A stretch of DNA of 64,000 nucleotides from Gallionella sp. (GTDB lineage: Bacteria; Pseudomonadota; Gammaproteobacteria; Burkholderiales; Gallionellaceae). A model generated the notes under the pieces. The model was not told the origin of the DNA. It saw nothing but the letters and a program-made list of their open reading frames with translations, and did no database searches. This document shows positions 18,913 through 31,045 of this stretch, one piece after another (positions within the stretch are counted from its first letter, which is position 1; each line of letters opens with the position of its first letter). Both the position numbers and the translations under genes were made by a program. The stretch spans positions 1-64,000 of the forward strand of contig JAHFRA010000009.1 in the NCBI GenBank assembly GCA_023259035.1. The letters are read 5' to 3'.

Positions 18913-20553
18913 TCAGCCAGCATTTTGGTAACGTTTAACCAGTGCGTTGGTCGAGGCGTCATGTTGCGGGCTGGCATCTGCGTCGCGCAATTCAGACAGG
19001 ATTTTACCCGCCAGTTGCTTGCCCAGTTCCACGCCCCATTGGTCGAACGAGTTGATGTTCCACACCACGCCCTGCACGAACACTTTGTGCTCGTATAACG
19101 CGATCAGCATGCCCAGCGTGTGCGGGTCGAGCCGGTCGAACAGCAGGGTGTTGGTGGGCTTGTTTCCCTGAAAAACCTTGTGCGGCAGCAAAGCCTCCAG
19201 CGCCTCGCCGTGCAAGCCTTGTGCAAGCAGTTCGGCACGCGCCGCAACTGCCGTTTTGCCGAGCATCAGGGCTTCGGTTTGCGCGAAGCAATTGGCGAGC
19301 AGAATGGCGTGATGTTCGCCCGACGGATTCTGGCTGTGCAGCGGTGCGAGAAAGTCCGCCGGAATCATCCGTGTGCCCTGATGGAGGAGTTGATAGAAAG
19401 CGTGCTGGCCGTTAGTGCCGGGTTCGCCCCACATCACCATGCCGGTATCGTAATCCACCATATTGCCGTCGCGGTCCACGCTCTTGCCGTTGCTCTCCAT
19501 TTCCAGTTGTTGCAGATAGGCGGGGAAGCGGTGCAGGTATTGGTCGTAAGGCAGCACGGCGTTTGATTCAGCGCCGAAGAAGTTGCCGTACCAGATGCCG
19601 AGCAGCCCCATCAGTACCGGAATATTCTTGTCCAGCGGTGCGCTACGGAAGTGCTCGTCCATCGCATAGGCGCCGCCCAGCAACTCCTCGAACCTGTCCA
19701 TGCCGACATACAGCGCAATAGGCAGGCCGATGGCCGACCAAAGCGAATAGCGCCCGCCGACCCAATCCCAGAATTCGAATACATTTTCGGAATTGATGCC
19801 GAATTTGGCGGTAGCTTCGAGGTTGGTGGATACGGCGGCAAAGTGCTTTGCCACGGCCTGCTCACCGCCCAGCTTTTCGACCAGCCAGGCACGCGCCGAG
19901 CGGGCATTGGTGAGGGTTTCCTGCGTGGTGAAGGTCTTCGAGCTGATGATGAACAGCGTGGTTTCGGCGTCCAGCTTTTTCAGCGTTTCGGCAAGGTGCG
20001 TGCCGTCGACGTTGGACACGAAATGCGCACTCAGCGCAGAACTGGCATAGGGTTTCAGGGCTTCGCACGCCATCAACGGGCCGAGGTCGGAGCCGCCGAT
20101 GCCGATGTTGACGATGTCGCTGATGGCTTTACCGGTGTAGCCGACATGCTGTCCATTGCGCACCGCATCGGAGAAACGCCGCATCAGCCCCAACACGCGC
20201 CGCACATCGGGCATGACATCCTTGCCGTCCACATAAACCGGATGGCCGGAACGGTTGCGTAGCGCGGTGTGCAAAGCGGCGCGCCGTTCGGTGAAGTTGA
20301 TCTTCTCGCCGCCGAACATGCGCCCGATACAGGCGGGCAACCCGGCTTGTTCGGCCAAAGCCGCCAGCAGTTGTACCGTTTCGCCATTGATACGGTTCTT
20401 GGAGTAATCGAACAGCAGGCTGCCGAATTGCAGCGAAAATTTGTCAAACCGCGCCGGGTCGTCCTGAAACATCTGGCGCAGGTGAACTGGCTCGATGGCC
20501 GCGTGGTGCGCCTCGAGCGCTTGCCATGCGGCGGATTGGGTAAGTTTTGACAT
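18913..20553 (-). CDS. pgi: Glucose-6-phosphate isomerase
   Basis: Interconverts glucose 6-phosphate and fructose 6-phosphate, linking glycolysis or gluconeogenesis to glycogen. The 546-residue length fits the bacterial family. Conserved segments include [79 protein letters not shown] and the C-terminal [14 protein letters not shown]. It is followed 43 bases away by glgB on the same strand, consistent with a role in glycogen turnover. Confidence 0.97.
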   Translation of the reverse strand: MSKLTQSAAWQALEAHHAAIEPVHLRQMFQDDPARFDKFSLQFGSLLFDYSKNRINGETVQLLAALAEQAGLPACIGRMFGGEKINFTERRAALHTALRNRSGHPVYVDGKDVMPDVRRVLGLMRRFSDAVRNGQHVGYTGKAISDIVNIGIGGSDLGPLMACEALKPYASSALSAHFVSNVDGTHLAETLKKLDAETTLFIISSKTFTTQETLTNARSARAWLVEKLGGEQAVAKHFAAVSTNLEATAKFGINSENVFEFWDWVGGRYSLWSAIGLPIALYVGMDRFEELLGGAYAMDEHFRSAPLDKNIPVLMGLLGIWYGNFFGAESNAVLPYDQYLHRFPAYLQQLEMESNGKSVDRDGNMVDYDTGMVMWGEPGTNGQHAFYQLLHQGTRMIPADFLAPLHSQNPSGEHHAILLANCFAQTEALMLGKTAVAARAELLAQGLHGEALEALLPHKVFQGNKPTNTLLFDRLDPHTLGMLIALYEHKVFVQGVVWNINSFDQWGVELGKQLAGKILSELRDADASPQHDASTNALVKRYQNAG

Positions 20554-20596
20554 GATCGCTATCTCAAATCAACGGCAAACAAAGGGTGGTCTGCCA

Positions 20597-22771
20597 CTAT
20601 GCTTCCGGTACCAAAATCACACCAGCCAGCGGCGGTAGCGCAATTTCGGCAGAGTAGGGCAGCCCCATCCAGGGGATCGGTTCTGCCTGTATCAGTCCGG
20701 CATTGCCGAGGTTGCTGCCCGCATAATATTCCGAATCACTGTTCAGCACTTCCCGATATCGGGTCTGCACAGGCAGGCCGATACGATAATGGTTGCGCGG
20801 CACGGGTGTCAGGTTCAACGCAATAATGACACTGGAACCGTCACGTGCGCGCCGCTGGTAAGCCAGCACCGATTTTTCCGCATCGTTGCAGTCTATCCAT
20901 GCGAAACCTTCATGCTGGAAATCCAGGTCGTGCAGCGCAGGCAGCTTGCGGTAAAGCCGGTTGATGTCATGCGTCAGATTTTGTATACCGCGATGCATTT
21001 CCTGCCCGAGTTGCCACCATTCCAGTTCCCACTTCGATTGCCACTCGCGCCCTTGCGCGATTTCGTTGCCCATGAAGTTGATTTTCTTGCCGGGACTGGT
21101 CATCTGGTAGGTCAGCAGCAAACGCAGGTTGGCGAATTTCTGCCAGGCATCGCCGGGCATTTTTGACAACAGCGAGCCTTTGCCATGCACCACTTCATCG
21201 TGCGAAAACGGCAGCACGAAGTTCTCGCTGTAGGCGTAAATCTGGGCGAAGGTAAGCTCGTTGTGGTGGTAACGGCGGTGCACCGGTTCGTGCTGGAAAT
21301 AACCCAGCGTATCGTTCATCCAGCCCATGTTCCACTTGATCGAAAAGCCCAGTCCGCCCAAATAAACCGGGCGCGATACACCCGGCCAGGCGGTGGATTC
21401 TTCCGCCATGGTCAGCGCGCCGGGAAACTCCTCATGCACCATGATGTTCAACTCGCGCAGGAAGTCCACCGCATCAAGGTTCTCGCGACCGCCGTACTTG
21501 TTGGGAATCCATTCACCGGCCTTGCGCGAATAATCCAGATACAACATCGATGCCACCGCATCCACGCGCAAACCGTCGAAGTGAAATTCGGACAGCCAGA
21601 AGTGCGCGCTGGACATCAGAAAGGTTTTAACTTCGTTGCGCCCGTAGTTGAAAATATGCGTGCCCCAGTCCTGATGGAAGCCTAGGCGCGGGTCTGCGTG
21701 TTCGTATAAAGCGGTGCCGTCAAAGCGTGCCAGCGCCCAGCTATCCTGAGGGAAGTGCGCCGGCACCCAGTCGAGAATTACACCGATGCCCGCCTGGTGG
21801 CAAGCATCGATGAAGTGGCGCAATTCGTCCGGGGAACCGAAGCGGCTGGTCGGCGCAAAATAGCCGGTGGTCTGATAACCCCACGATTCATCCAGCGGAT
21901 GTTCGGAAATCGGCAGCAATTCGATATGCGTGTAACCCATGCCCTTGACATAAGGCACGAGGTCGATCGCCAGTTCGCGGTAGGTGTAGAAACGCCCGTC
22001 CGGATGGCGTTTCCACGAACCGGCGTGGACTTCATAGATGTTGAGCGCGCCATGCAGCCAGTCCCATTGGCCGCGTTGCGCGAGCCATTCCGCATCCCGC
22101 CATTGATGCAGATTGGCCGGGGCAGCGAGAGCGGCTGTGCCGGGACGCAATTCATAACCTTGCGCATAAGGATCAGTCTTGGTCAGGAGATGCCCGGTGT
22201 CGCGGTTGCGGATTTCATAGCGATACAGCGCATGTTGCTTGATCTCGGGAATGAACAATTCCCATACCCCGCTGGCGCCATGTGAGCGCATCGGATGCAG
22301 GCGACCATCCCATCTGTTGAATTCGCCCACCACGCTAACACGCTCGGCATTCGGCGCCCAAACGGCAAAGCGTACGCCTTCCACGCCATCAATCTCGACG
22401 GCGTGGGAACCCAGCATCCGATAGCCTTGGCGCAACTTGCCTTCGCTGAACAAATACAAATCCTGCTGGGAAATATTCGGCTGAAATTGGTAGGGATCGA
22501 AAATTTCATGGGTTGCGCTACCGTAGTACAAGCGCAAGCGATAGGGAAGGGCGGGTTCATGCTTGCCGCGCCACTCAAATATTCCAGCGGGGTGAATACG
22601 CTTAAATGCGGCAGTTTCAGCGTTGTTCAGCAACTCGACATCGGTGGCATTTGGTTCATGCACTCTGATCACCCATTCTGCGTCTTCACGATGCAGGCCG
22701 AGCAGGTCAAAAGGGTTGTAGAGACGAGCTTGCAGCAGTAATTTGATCAGCTTATTCACACACGCCACCAT
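20597..22771 (-). CDS. glgB: 1,4-alpha-glucan branching enzyme
   Basis: Introduces alpha-1,6 branches into glycogen. The 724-residue protein has an N-terminal CBM48-type domain repeated in the usual GlgB manner ([12 protein letters not shown] and [20 protein letters not shown]), then a GH13 barrel. Active-site segments are [17 protein letters not shown] (nucleophile Asp), [14 protein letters not shown] (acid/base Glu) and [15 protein letters not shown] (transition-state Asp). A C-terminal beta domain ends the chain. It is divergent from glgC with a 162-base shared upstream region. Confidence 0.97.
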   Translation of the reverse strand: MVACVNKLIKLLLQARLYNPFDLLGLHREDAEWVIRVHEPNATDVELLNNAETAAFKRIHPAGIFEWRGKHEPALPYRLRLYYGSATHEIFDPYQFQPNISQQDLYLFSEGKLRQGYRMLGSHAVEIDGVEGVRFAVWAPNAERVSVVGEFNRWDGRLHPMRSHGASGVWELFIPEIKQHALYRYEIRNRDTGHLLTKTDPYAQGYELRPGTAALAAPANLHQWRDAEWLAQRGQWDWLHGALNIYEVHAGSWKRHPDGRFYTYRELAIDLVPYVKGMGYTHIELLPISEHPLDESWGYQTTGYFAPTSRFGSPDELRHFIDACHQAGIGVILDWVPAHFPQDSWALARFDGTALYEHADPRLGFHQDWGTHIFNYGRNEVKTFLMSSAHFWLSEFHFDGLRVDAVASMLYLDYSRKAGEWIPNKYGGRENLDAVDFLRELNIMVHEEFPGALTMAEESTAWPGVSRPVYLGGLGFSIKWNMGWMNDTLGYFQHEPVHRRYHHNELTFAQIYAYSENFVLPFSHDEVVHGKGSLLSKMPGDAWQKFANLRLLLTYQMTSPGKKINFMGNEIAQGREWQSKWELEWWQLGQEMHRGIQNLTHDINRLYRKLPALHDLDFQHEGFAWIDCNDAEKSVLAYQRRARDGSSVIIALNLTPVPRNHYRIGLPVQTRYREVLNSDSEYYAGSNLGNAGLIQAEPIPWMGLPYSAEIALPPLAGVILVPEA

Positions 22772-22933
22772 AGTTCTTGTCTAGTAGGGCGATTGTAAAC
22801 GATAATGACCATGCTACATCATGGCAAATGAACCGGGTGACTCCCGTCGCGGTTTGAATGGAGCGGTTGGCGGTTTCATCAGGGCAAGGCACGAAAAGCC
22901 TGATGGGCCATCTTGGGTAAAGGAAGACGCAAA

Positions 22934-24259
22934 ATGAGTCCCGAACTGAACAGCGTGAAAAAAAAATATCACCTCGCCTCCGGATACCCAGCACCGCATT
23001 TTATCAATCGCATCACCAAGAATACTTATGCGATGGTACTGGCCGGTGGACGCGGCAGCCGCCTGCATCAACTGACCGATTGGCGTGCCAAACCCGCAGT
23101 TCCATTTGGCGGCAAGTTTCGCATCATCGATTTCGTGCTCTCAAACTGCGTGAATTCCGGCATTCGCCGCATTGGGGTGGCGACACAGTACAAATCACAC
23201 AGCCTGATCCAGCATCTCCAGCGCGGCTGGTCTTTTTTAAACGGGCAGTTTGGCGAATTCGTTGATATTTTGCCCGCACAACAGCGTGTCAGCGAACACC
23301 ACTGGTATCAAGGAACCGCCGATGCAGTGTTTCAGAATCTCGACATTCTGCGCGGGAAGGGGCCGGATTTTGTGCTGGTACTGGCGGGTGATCATGTTTA
23401 CAAGATGGATTACAGCAAGCTGCTGGCCTTCCATGTTGAAAATAAGGCGGACATGACCGTGGCCTGCCTGGAAGTGCCTATTGCCGATGCGACGGCGTTT
23501 GGTGTGATGGGGGTGGATGAAAATTCTCGGGTTGTCGAATTTGCCGAAAAACCGTCAAATCCTGCGCCTATGCCGGGCAAACCAGGCAAATCGTTAGCCA
23601 GCATGGGCGTCTATGTGTTCAATACCAGTTTTCTGTTTGAGCAATTGATACGCGATGCCGACGATCCACATTCCAGCCACGATTTTGGCAAGGATTTAAT
23701 TCCGTATATGGTTTCGAAATATAGTGTGTTCGCGCAGAATTTCGACCAGAGTTGCGTGGGTATGGGTGACGACAGAGTGCCTTATTGGCGCGATGTGGGG
23801 ACTATCGATTCCTACTGGGAAGCCAACATGGAGCTGACCAAAGTCATCCCCGACCTGAACATGTATGATCGTGAATGGCCGATCTGGACCCATCAGGAGC
23901 AGTTACCGCCGGCCAAATTTGTGTTTGATGACGATGACCGCCGTGGTGTCGCCATTGATTCGCTGGTTTCCGGCGGGTGTATCGTCAGCGGTTCGACGTT
24001 GCGTAATTCACTGCTGTTCTCGGACGTGCGAGTACACAGTTATTCCAAAATAGAAAGTTCCGTGCTGCTACCCAATGTGCAAGTCGGGCGCAATGTGATA
24101 CTGGAGCGCGTCATCGCGGACAAGAACTGTAGAATTCCGGAAGGATTGGAAATCGGGGGCAACCCGGAACGGGATCGGAAGCATTTTCATGTCAGCCCGA
24201 ATGGCGTGACGCTTGTTACCCCGGAGATGCTCGGGCAGAAGGTTCACAGCCTTCGCTGA
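22934..24259 (+). CDS. glgC: Glucose-1-phosphate adenylyltransferase
   Basis: Makes ADP-glucose from ATP and glucose 1-phosphate, the committed step of bacterial glycogen synthesis. The nucleotide-binding start is [28 protein letters not shown], followed by [32 protein letters not shown] and a C-terminal left-handed helix region ([21 protein letters not shown]). A TTG start at 22913 is possible, but ATG at 22934 sits 8 bases behind AAAGGAAG and gives the usual length (441 residues). Confidence 0.97.
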   Translation: MSPELNSVKKKYHLASGYPAPHFINRITKNTYAMVLAGGRGSRLHQLTDWRAKPAVPFGGKFRIIDFVLSNCVNSGIRRIGVATQYKSHSLIQHLQRGWSFLNGQFGEFVDILPAQQRVSEHHWYQGTADAVFQNLDILRGKGPDFVLVLAGDHVYKMDYSKLLAFHVENKADMTVACLEVPIADATAFGVMGVDENSRVVEFAEKPSNPAPMPGKPGKSLASMGVYVFNTSFLFEQLIRDADDPHSSHDFGKDLIPYMVSKYSVFAQNFDQSCVGMGDDRVPYWRDVGTIDSYWEANMELTKVIPDLNMYDREWPIWTHQEQLPPAKFVFDDDDRRGVAIDSLVSGGCIVSGSTLRNSLLFSDVRVHSYSKIESSVLLPNVQVGRNVILERVIADKNCRIPEGLEIGGNPERDRKHFHVSPNGVTLVTPEMLGQKVHSLR

Positions 24260-24296
24260 TTTAAGCGAACATTATTTCTCCGCCTGCTGCGCACTT

Positions 24297-26018
24297 ATGG
24301 AAAAATCAGTTGATCTAGTTTTTCTCTGGCACATGCACCAGCCGGATTACCGCGATTATGCGAGCGGCGATTTTGTGTTGCCGTGGACTTATTTGCACGC
24401 CATCAAGGATTATACCGACATGGCTTATCACCTTGAGCAGCACCCAAAAGTGCGTGCCGTGGTGAATTTTGTACCGATACTGCTAGACCAGCTGGAAGAT
24501 TACACCGACCAGTTTGCCACCGGACAGTTGCGCGATCCGTTGCTGCGCATGCTTGCCCACGACAATACATGCGGCGTGTTGTTGCCGGAACAGCGCAAAT
24601 TCATTCTGCAAGCGTGCTTCCTCACCGATTACACCAAAATGATTGCGCCTTATCCGGTCTATAAACGCCTGCTGGAATTGTTTGAGCGTTTGCAGCCTGA
24701 CGGCGAAACTACACTGTCATACTTGTCGGATCAGTATATGGCGGACCTGCTGACCTGGTATCACTTGGCCTGGTGCGGCGAAGGTGTACGCCGCGAACGC
24801 GATCTGGTAGTGAATTTGATGAGCAAAGCCGAGGGCTTTAGCCTCGAAGACCGCCGGCAATTGCTCGCGCTGATCGGCGAATTGGTAAGCGGCATTATTC
24901 CGCGCTATCGCAAATTGGCGGAGTCCGGACAAATCGAGATTTCTTCAACCCCGCATTACCATCCACTGGCACCGCTACTGATTGATTTCAACAGCGCCCG
25001 TGAGGCTATGCCAGAAGTGCCCCTGCCTTTGTCCATCCGTTATCCGGCAGGAAAAATACGTGTCGCCGCGCATATTGCCAAAGCCAAACAAAGCCATGCT
25101 GCCCGTTTTGGCAGCGAACCGAAAGGAATGTGGCCCGCCGAGGGTTCGATCTCGGATAGCACCCTGAACGTAATGGCGGAGGAAGGGTGCCGCTGGGTTG
25201 CCAGCGGTGAGGGGGTGTTGGTGAACAGCCTGAAGCGGTTACAGCATGGTGTTCCTGACCGTGCCAAATATTTGTACCGGCCCTACCGTCTGGACAAGGG
25301 GGGCGATGGTTTGCAATGTTTCTTCCGTGATGACCGTTTGTCCGATTTGATCGGCTTTGAGTATTCGCGTTGGCATGGCAAAGATGCCGCACGCCATTTT
25401 ATCGAGCAAATCGAGACCATTGCCAACCACGCGCCGGATGGCGAAACGCCTATCGTCAGCGTCATTCTGGATGGCGAGAACGCTTGGGAATATTACCCTT
25501 ACAACGGGCATTATTTTTTGGATGAACTCTACATCATGCTCGAGTCCAATACGCGTATCCGGACGACCACTTACAGCGAATATATAGACAAGGCAACTAC
25601 ACGGCCAGAATCCGATTATGCCCGAGTGCATAATCTTGCCGGCATCGTCGCGGGTAGTTGGGTTTACGGTAATTTTTCAACCTGGATCGGTTCGCCGGAC
25701 AAAAACCGGGCGTGGGACTTGCTGTGTGCCGCCAAGCATAGTTTCGATATGATAATAAGTAGCGGGCGACTCAGCCAGGCAGAGCAGGATGCTGCCGAAA
25801 GGCAACTTTGTTCATGCGAAAGCTCGGACTGGTTTTGGTGGTTTGGCGATTATAATCCTTCCCATTCAGTGGCCAGTTTTGACCGCCTGTTCCGGCATAA
25901 TCTTACCGAGTTGTACCATTTGCTGAAATTGCCGCCGCCGATAAATCTTTCCGAACCTGTCAGCCACGGAAGCGCGAATACGGCGGCAAGCGGCGCAATG
26001 CGTCGCGCTTCCGAATAG
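24297..26018 (+). CDS. GH57-family glucan hydrolase or glucanotransferase
   Basis: A 573-residue enzyme of glycoside hydrolase family 57. Visible family motifs are WHMHQPDYRD near the N-terminus (residues 11-20), SGQIEISSTPHYHPLAPLL, GMWPAEGSISD carrying the likely nucleophile Glu, and VSVILDGENAWEYYP. Family members act as alpha-amylases, 4-alpha-glucanotransferases or branching enzymes, and the sequence alone does not decide which. Its place between glgC and malQ points to glycogen or maltodextrin remodelling. An in-frame start at 24213 would overlap glgC, so the ATG at 24297 is preferred. Confidence 0.9.
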   Translation: MEKSVDLVFLWHMHQPDYRDYASGDFVLPWTYLHAIKDYTDMAYHLEQHPKVRAVVNFVPILLDQLEDYTDQFATGQLRDPLLRMLAHDNTCGVLLPEQRKFILQACFLTDYTKMIAPYPVYKRLLELFERLQPDGETTLSYLSDQYMADLLTWYHLAWCGEGVRRERDLVVNLMSKAEGFSLEDRRQLLALIGELVSGIIPRYRKLAESGQIEISSTPHYHPLAPLLIDFNSAREAMPEVPLPLSIRYPAGKIRVAAHIAKAKQSHAARFGSEPKGMWPAEGSISDSTLNVMAEEGCRWVASGEGVLVNSLKRLQHGVPDRAKYLYRPYRLDKGGDGLQCFFRDDRLSDLIGFEYSRWHGKDAARHFIEQIETIANHAPDGETPIVSVILDGENAWEYYPYNGHYFLDELYIMLESNTRIRTTTYSEYIDKATTRPESDYARVHNLAGIVAGSWVYGNFSTWIGSPDKNRAWDLLCAAKHSFDMIISSGRLSQAEQDAAERQLCSCESSDWFWWFGDYNPSHSVASFDRLFRHNLTELYHLLKLPPPINLSEPVSHGSANTAASGAMRRASE

Positions 26019-26059
26019 ATCATGCCTCTTCTCCCTAAAATACGAACCATGGCACGCCT

Positions 26060-27568
26060 ATGTTAGGTATGCGAGCAAGCGGCATATTGCTCCACCCCAC
26101 ATCACTTCCCGGCAGGTTCGGCTCCGGCGACTTGGGGGAGGATGCATACCGGTTCGTTGATTGGCTGAAAAGTGCCGGTCAAACCTATTGGCAGGTATTG
26201 CCACTGGGCGAAATTGGTCCCGGCAACTCACCGTATATGAGCCGTTCCGCCTTCGCTGGCAATGTCCTGCTGATTGATCTCTCCGAGTTGGTCAGGCATG
26301 GATGGCTGGATCAAAGTGATCTGGAACCCCTCCCGGAATTCCGGGTTGACCGTATCGATTTTGCGCTGACGCAACCCTTTCGCATGGAACGCCTGCGCCG
26401 AGCTTCAAATAGATTCTTCTCATTAAACAATGAGATGAGTAATGAATTTAAAGAGTATTGTGATGATCAAGACAGTTGGCTCGGTGACTATGCGCTGTTC
26501 ATGGCAATTGCTGAACATCACAATCATCAGGAATGGAGTCTCTGGCCGGTCGATCTGGTTCACCGCGATGATCAGGCGTTAAGCAGGGCGGAACGGGAGT
26601 ACGCTGACGAAATAGACTTCTGGAAATTCTGCCAATGGCGTTTCGCGCACCAGTGGTCACGGTTAAAAGAATATGCCAACTCACACGGGGTATGGATTAT
26701 CGGCGACGTGCCGATTTTTGTTGCCTACCAGAGTGCTGACGTGTGGGCACATCAGGAATTGTTCAAGCTGGATGAGAGCGGGCGCCCCTCGGTGGTTGCC
26801 GGGGTGCCACCCGATTATTTCAGCGAGACAGGACAGCTATGGGGAAACCCCGTCTACCGCTGGGAAGCCCACGAAAAAACGGGCTTTGCGTGGTGGGTGG
26901 AGCGCATGCGGCATGCGCTACGCCTCGCCGACCTCGTGCGCGTCGATCATTTTCGGGGGTTCGCCGCCTATTGGGAGATACCCGCAGACGCTCCCAACGC
27001 CATCGGTGGGAAATGGGTAACCGCACCTGGAGATAAGCTGTTCCATGCGCTGGAACAAAGCTTCCCATATCTGCCTATCATCGCCGAGGATCTGGGAGTG
27101 ATCACCCCTGATGTGGTTGAACTTAGAGATAAATACGGGCTTCCCGGCATGCGGGTGCTGCATTTCGCTTTCGCTGAGGGCGAAGACAACCTTTTCCTGC
27201 CGCATCATTATGTTCCAAATACCGTTGCCTATACGGGAACACATGACAACGACACAACTCCAGGATGGTGGAATACAGTATCCGCTGAAGAAAAAGCCTT
27301 CGCCCAACAGTACCTGAAGAGCGATGGCCACGCTATTCAGTGGGACATGATGCGGGCTCTCTCAGGCTCGGTAGCGAATACTGTCATCTTTCCCATGCAG
27401 GATATTCTCGGATTGTCTAGCGAACACCGAATGAACTTCCCAGGTCATCCGGCGGGGAATTGGGAATGGCGTTTCTCCTGGGCACAGGTTAGACCGGAAC
27501 ATACTCTGGAATTGGCCAAGATATCTGCAAAATATGAGCGACTTATTGAGGGGAAGCATTTAGTTTGA
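26060..27568 (+). CDS. malQ: 4-alpha-glucanotransferase (amylomaltase)
   Basis: Disproportionates maltodextrins by moving glucan chains between acceptors. The 502-residue protein has the family start (SGILLHPTSLPGRFGSGDLG), the loop GNSPYMSRSAFAGN, the catalytic nucleophile region RVDHFRGFAAYWEIPA, the acid/base region IIAEDLGVITPDV and the stabiliser region YTGTHDNDTTPGWW. It starts 42 bases after the GH57 gene, so the glgC-GH57-malQ genes likely form one operon. Confidence 0.96.
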   Translation: MLGMRASGILLHPTSLPGRFGSGDLGEDAYRFVDWLKSAGQTYWQVLPLGEIGPGNSPYMSRSAFAGNVLLIDLSELVRHGWLDQSDLEPLPEFRVDRIDFALTQPFRMERLRRASNRFFSLNNEMSNEFKEYCDDQDSWLGDYALFMAIAEHHNHQEWSLWPVDLVHRDDQALSRAEREYADEIDFWKFCQWRFAHQWSRLKEYANSHGVWIIGDVPIFVAYQSADVWAHQELFKLDESGRPSVVAGVPPDYFSETGQLWGNPVYRWEAHEKTGFAWWVERMRHALRLADLVRVDHFRGFAAYWEIPADAPNAIGGKWVTAPGDKLFHALEQSFPYLPIIAEDLGVITPDVVELRDKYGLPGMRVLHFAFAEGEDNLFLPHHYVPNTVAYTGTHDNDTTPGWWNTVSAEEKAFAQQYLKSDGHAIQWDMMRALSGSVANTVIFPMQDILGLSSEHRMNFPGHPAGNWEWRFSWAQVRPEHTLELAKISAKYERLIEGKHLV

Positions 27569-27839
27569 ACCATTGAGTGTTTCGAGGAAACCATTGGTTT
27601 GCCGAGTTTGCGCCCAAGCCACGATGCCCCCGAAATGGTTACGGATCGTTTTTAAGGGAGCGGAAAGCGGTACTGAATCCCTTTACCATTGTCGACGAAG
27701 CGCAGCATATCGGCTATTTCAACGGCAACATATGCCCCAATGGGCGTAACATTTTGAACGGCTTGCGCTATCCACTTGAAAATTTTCAGATAAACTCCAC
27801 TTACGGCGTATTCACATTGAACATACTGGAGGGCATTAC

Positions 27840-29741
27840 ATGACCGGGAACATTGCTGCAAATCGTGAAACGATGGGTTTTCAGACGGAAGTTAAACAGC
27901 TTCTGCAATTGATGATCCATTCGCTGTATTCCAATCGCGAGATTTTCCTGCGCGAACTGATATCCAACGCGTCGGATGCATGCGACAAATTGCGTTTTGA
28001 AGCGCTGCATAACGATACGCTGTTCGAGAACGATACGGATTTGCAAATCCGCATCGGTTACAACAAGGATGCCAGGACGCTGACGATCAGCGACAACGGT
28101 GTCGGCATGAGCCGCGACGAGGTCATCAGCAACCTGGGCACGATTGCGAAATCGGGCACTCAGGAATTCTTCGCCAGGCTGAGCGGGGATCAGCAGAAGG
28201 ATGCGAACCTGATCGGGCAGTTCGGTGTCGGTTTCTATTCCGCTTTTATCGTCGCCGACAAGGTCGTCGTCACCACGCGTCGCGCCGGGGAGAAGGCCGA
28301 CCAGGGCGTGCGCTGGGAGTCTGATGGCGGCGGGGAATTTTCCATCGAGATGCTGGATAAGCCCGCGCGCGGCACGGAAATCACCTTGCATCTGCGCGCC
28401 GATCAGGATGATCTGCTCAGCGGCCACAAGATCCGCTCCATCATCCACAAATATTCGGATCACATCGTCCAGCCTATCGTGATGAAGAAAGAGGAGTGGA
28501 AGGAGGGTAAGCAGGAAATTTCCACCGAGGATGAAACGGTTAATCAGGCTTCCGCATTATGGGCGCGTTCCAGAAATGATATTTCCGACGATGAATACAA
28601 GGCGTTCTACAAGCATGTCGGTCACGATTATGAAGACCCTCTGGCATGGACGCATGCCCGTGTGGAAGGGCGCCAAGAATACACGCAGCTGCTGTATATC
28701 CCCGCGCGCGCGCCGTTTGATATGTGGAACCGCGAGGCGCGCCACGGCATCAAGCTCTATGTGCGCCGCGTGTTCATCATGGACGACGCCGAACAATTAT
28801 TGCCAACCTATTTGCGCTTTGTGCGCGGCATCGTCGATTCCAGCGACCTGCCGCTGAACGTGTCGCGCGAAATCCTGCAGGAATCGAAAGACATCGAAGC
28901 GATTCGCGCCGGTTGTATCAAAAAGATACTTGGATTGCTCGAAGACTTGGCGGCGAATGACCAGGAGAAATACGCCAAGTTTTGGGGTGAATTTGGTTTG
29001 GTTTTGAAAGAAGGAGCAGGGGAGGATTTTGTCAATAAGGAAAAAATCGCTGCTCTGCTGCGCTTCGCCTCGACCCATGCGGATACTGATGCGGAAACCG
29101 TTTCCTTGCCCGATTACATCGGGCGCATGAAGGAGGGGCAGGACAAGATTTATTACATCACCGCCGAAACTTTCAATGCCGCCAAGAACAGCCCGCATCT
29201 GGAAGTGTTCCGCAAGAAGGGTATCGAGGTGCTGCTGCTTTCTGAGCGTGTAGACGAATGGGTGGTGGGTTCGTTGACCGAGTTCGACGGCAAATCGCTG
29301 GTCTCCGTCGCCAAAGGCGGTCTTGATCTGGGCAAGCTTGAAGATGAAGCCGAGAAGCAGGAACAGGAAAAACAGGCCAGTGACCACAAAGACCTGACCG
29401 AAAAAATAAAAAACAGTCTCGCAGAACGCGTCAAGGAAGTCAGGGTGACCCACCGCCTGACTGATTCACCCGCCTGTCTGGTGGCCGACAAACATGATAT
29501 TGGCGGAAACATGGCGCGTATGCTCAAGGCCGCCGGGCAGAAGGCACCCGTTACACGACCTATCCTGGAGATTAACCCGAACCATCCGGTGGTGAAGCGT
29601 TTGAAGGAAGAAGAAAAGCATTTTGACGACTGGGCGGCTGTACTGTTTGATCAGGCATTGCTGGCGGAAGGCGGACAATTGGACGATCCGGCCGGTTTTG
29701 TCAAACGGGTCAACCATCTGATGCTCGAAATGCGTGGCTGA
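27840..29741 (+). CDS. htpG: Chaperone HtpG (Hsp90 family)
   Basis: ATP-dependent molecular chaperone of 633 residues. The N-terminal ATPase domain shows [21 protein letters not shown], the [14 protein letters not shown]-lid start and [15 protein letters not shown]. The middle domain has [19 protein letters not shown], and the C-terminal dimerisation domain is present in full. The upstream 270 bases hold no supported gene. A CTTGAA hexamer at 27775-27780 could belong to a heat-shock promoter, but no convincing second box was found. Confidence 0.97.
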   Translation: MTGNIAANRETMGFQTEVKQLLQLMIHSLYSNREIFLRELISNASDACDKLRFEALHNDTLFENDTDLQIRIGYNKDARTLTISDNGVGMSRDEVISNLGTIAKSGTQEFFARLSGDQQKDANLIGQFGVGFYSAFIVADKVVVTTRRAGEKADQGVRWESDGGGEFSIEMLDKPARGTEITLHLRADQDDLLSGHKIRSIIHKYSDHIVQPIVMKKEEWKEGKQEISTEDETVNQASALWARSRNDISDDEYKAFYKHVGHDYEDPLAWTHARVEGRQEYTQLLYIPARAPFDMWNREARHGIKLYVRRVFIMDDAEQLLPTYLRFVRGIVDSSDLPLNVSREILQESKDIEAIRAGCIKKILGLLEDLAANDQEKYAKFWGEFGLVLKEGAGEDFVNKEKIAALLRFASTHADTDAETVSLPDYIGRMKEGQDKIYYITAETFNAAKNSPHLEVFRKKGIEVLLLSERVDEWVVGSLTEFDGKSLVSVAKGGLDLGKLEDEAEKQEQEKQASDHKDLTEKIKNSLAERVKEVRVTHRLTDSPACLVADKHDIGGNMARMLKAAGQKAPVTRPILEINPNHPVVKRLKEEEKHFDDWAAVLFDQALLAEGGQLDDPAGFVKRVNHLMLEMRG

Positions 29742-29804
29742 TAAATCTGTCCGCTAAGCCGGGCTCCGGACAATTTTCAGGGGCTGGTTCACAGGGGGTA
29801 GGTA

Positions 29805-31013
29805 ATGCAACGATCGAGAATGTCCGTGGGGGTAGACACTCCATCGCTTGAGGCACGACACCAGCCGTCCGGGTTGAATACCGGATTCAACGGCAGCGGA
29901 CTGACGTTTGCGGATTACGTGGCACACACCCGCGACATGCTTGCCAAGGCACACGCCAAAACTGCTGCGGCTGACCTCGCCAAAATAATCGACGGCAACG
30001 CGCCGTTCGAACTGAAGCCGGTCGCCGGCGCTTCTGCCGGACGTAAAAAAACCTTCCGGCGCGGCGTGCTGCTCACCCACGGGCTGACCGACTCCCCTTA
30101 TTTCATGCGCCCTCTGGCCGAGTTGTTCCGGCACAACGGCTTCCGTGTCATGGCGGTTCTGTTGCCGGGACACGGCACGCAACCCGGCGATCTGCTCGAT
30201 GTGCGCTGGCGGGATTGGGCCGAGGCGGTGGCCTACGGCACCGACCGGCTGGCGGAAGAAGTCGACGAAGTTTATCTGGCCGGTCTCTCCGCCGGAGCCG
30301 CGTTGAGCATCTGCCAGAGCCTGCGCGACGACCGCGTACAAGGCCTGTTTTTGTTTTCACCCGCACTTAAAATATCGCCACGGGCGAAGTGGGCCAACTT
30401 GCACAAATTTTATAGCTGGCTGATCCCATCGGCGAAGTGGGTCAACATCATGCCCGACCGCGACATCTACAAATACGAATCCTTGCCGAAGAATGCCGCC
30501 GCGCAGATGCATGCGCTGACCGAAGAACTGCGCACCAGATTGCAGACGCATGGGCTGAATATCCCGGTATTCGCCGCCGCCAGCGCAGACGATGCGACCG
30601 TCGACATAGCGGCAACCGTGGAATTCATGGCGCGCACGCAGCATCCCTCCAGCAGGCTAGTGCTGTACTCCACAGAACCGGACAAAGCACTGCCCGGCAT
30701 TCCCGCCGAAAAACTGGAGCGGGTGAATAGCGTGCTACCCGCACAGAAAATATTAAGCTCCGCACACACCGCCATCGTGCTGCCTGCCGATGATGCGCAC
30801 TATGGCGCGGCGGGAGAGTATGCCAATTGTGCGCATTATTATCCCGGTGATATGAAAAAATATTCGGCTTGCGTTAAGCATCCCGAGCAAACTTGGCAAG
30901 GGGAAATCACCGAGAAAAACCTTAAGGCCGCTATTCTGCGCCGCCTGATGTACAACCCGAATTTTGCGGCGCTTGAAATTTCGCTGCGGCGGTTTATTGA
31001 GAATTTGCCATGA
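29805..31013 (+). CDS. Alpha/beta-hydrolase (esterase/lipase type)
   Basis: A 402-residue protein with an unconserved first 80 residues and then an alpha/beta-hydrolase core. LLTHGLTDSPYFMRPLAELF and VLLPGHGTQPGDL match the oxyanion-hole and lid region of lysophospholipase-like enzymes. The nucleophile elbow is YLAGLSAGAAL with Ser162. A likely catalytic His lies in SAHTAIVLPADDAHYG. Substrate and location are unknown, and no signal peptide is evident. The last 43 codons are duplicated in damaged form at 32013-32116, downstream of a toxin-antitoxin pair. Confidence 0.8.
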   Translation: MQRSRMSVGVDTPSLEARHQPSGLNTGFNGSGLTFADYVAHTRDMLAKAHAKTAAADLAKIIDGNAPFELKPVAGASAGRKKTFRRGVLLTHGLTDSPYFMRPLAELFRHNGFRVMAVLLPGHGTQPGDLLDVRWRDWAEAVAYGTDRLAEEVDEVYLAGLSAGAALSICQSLRDDRVQGLFLFSPALKISPRAKWANLHKFYSWLIPSAKWVNIMPDRDIYKYESLPKNAAAQMHALTEELRTRLQTHGLNIPVFAAASADDATVDIAATVEFMARTQHPSSRLVLYSTEPDKALPGIPAEKLERVNSVLPAQKILSSAHTAIVLPADDAHYGAAGEYANCAHYYPGDMKKYSACVKHPEQTWQGEITEKNLKAAILRRLMYNPNFAALEISLRRFIENLP

Positions 31014-31045
31014 TCAGGCTTGGTGGCGGTGTTACGCAAAACTTC

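Noticed and set aside
27577..27843. 88-codon plus-strand frame before htpG
   Set aside because: It starts with GTG, has no ribosome site and no family resemblance, and overlaps the htpG start. The region is better read as an untranslated leader.
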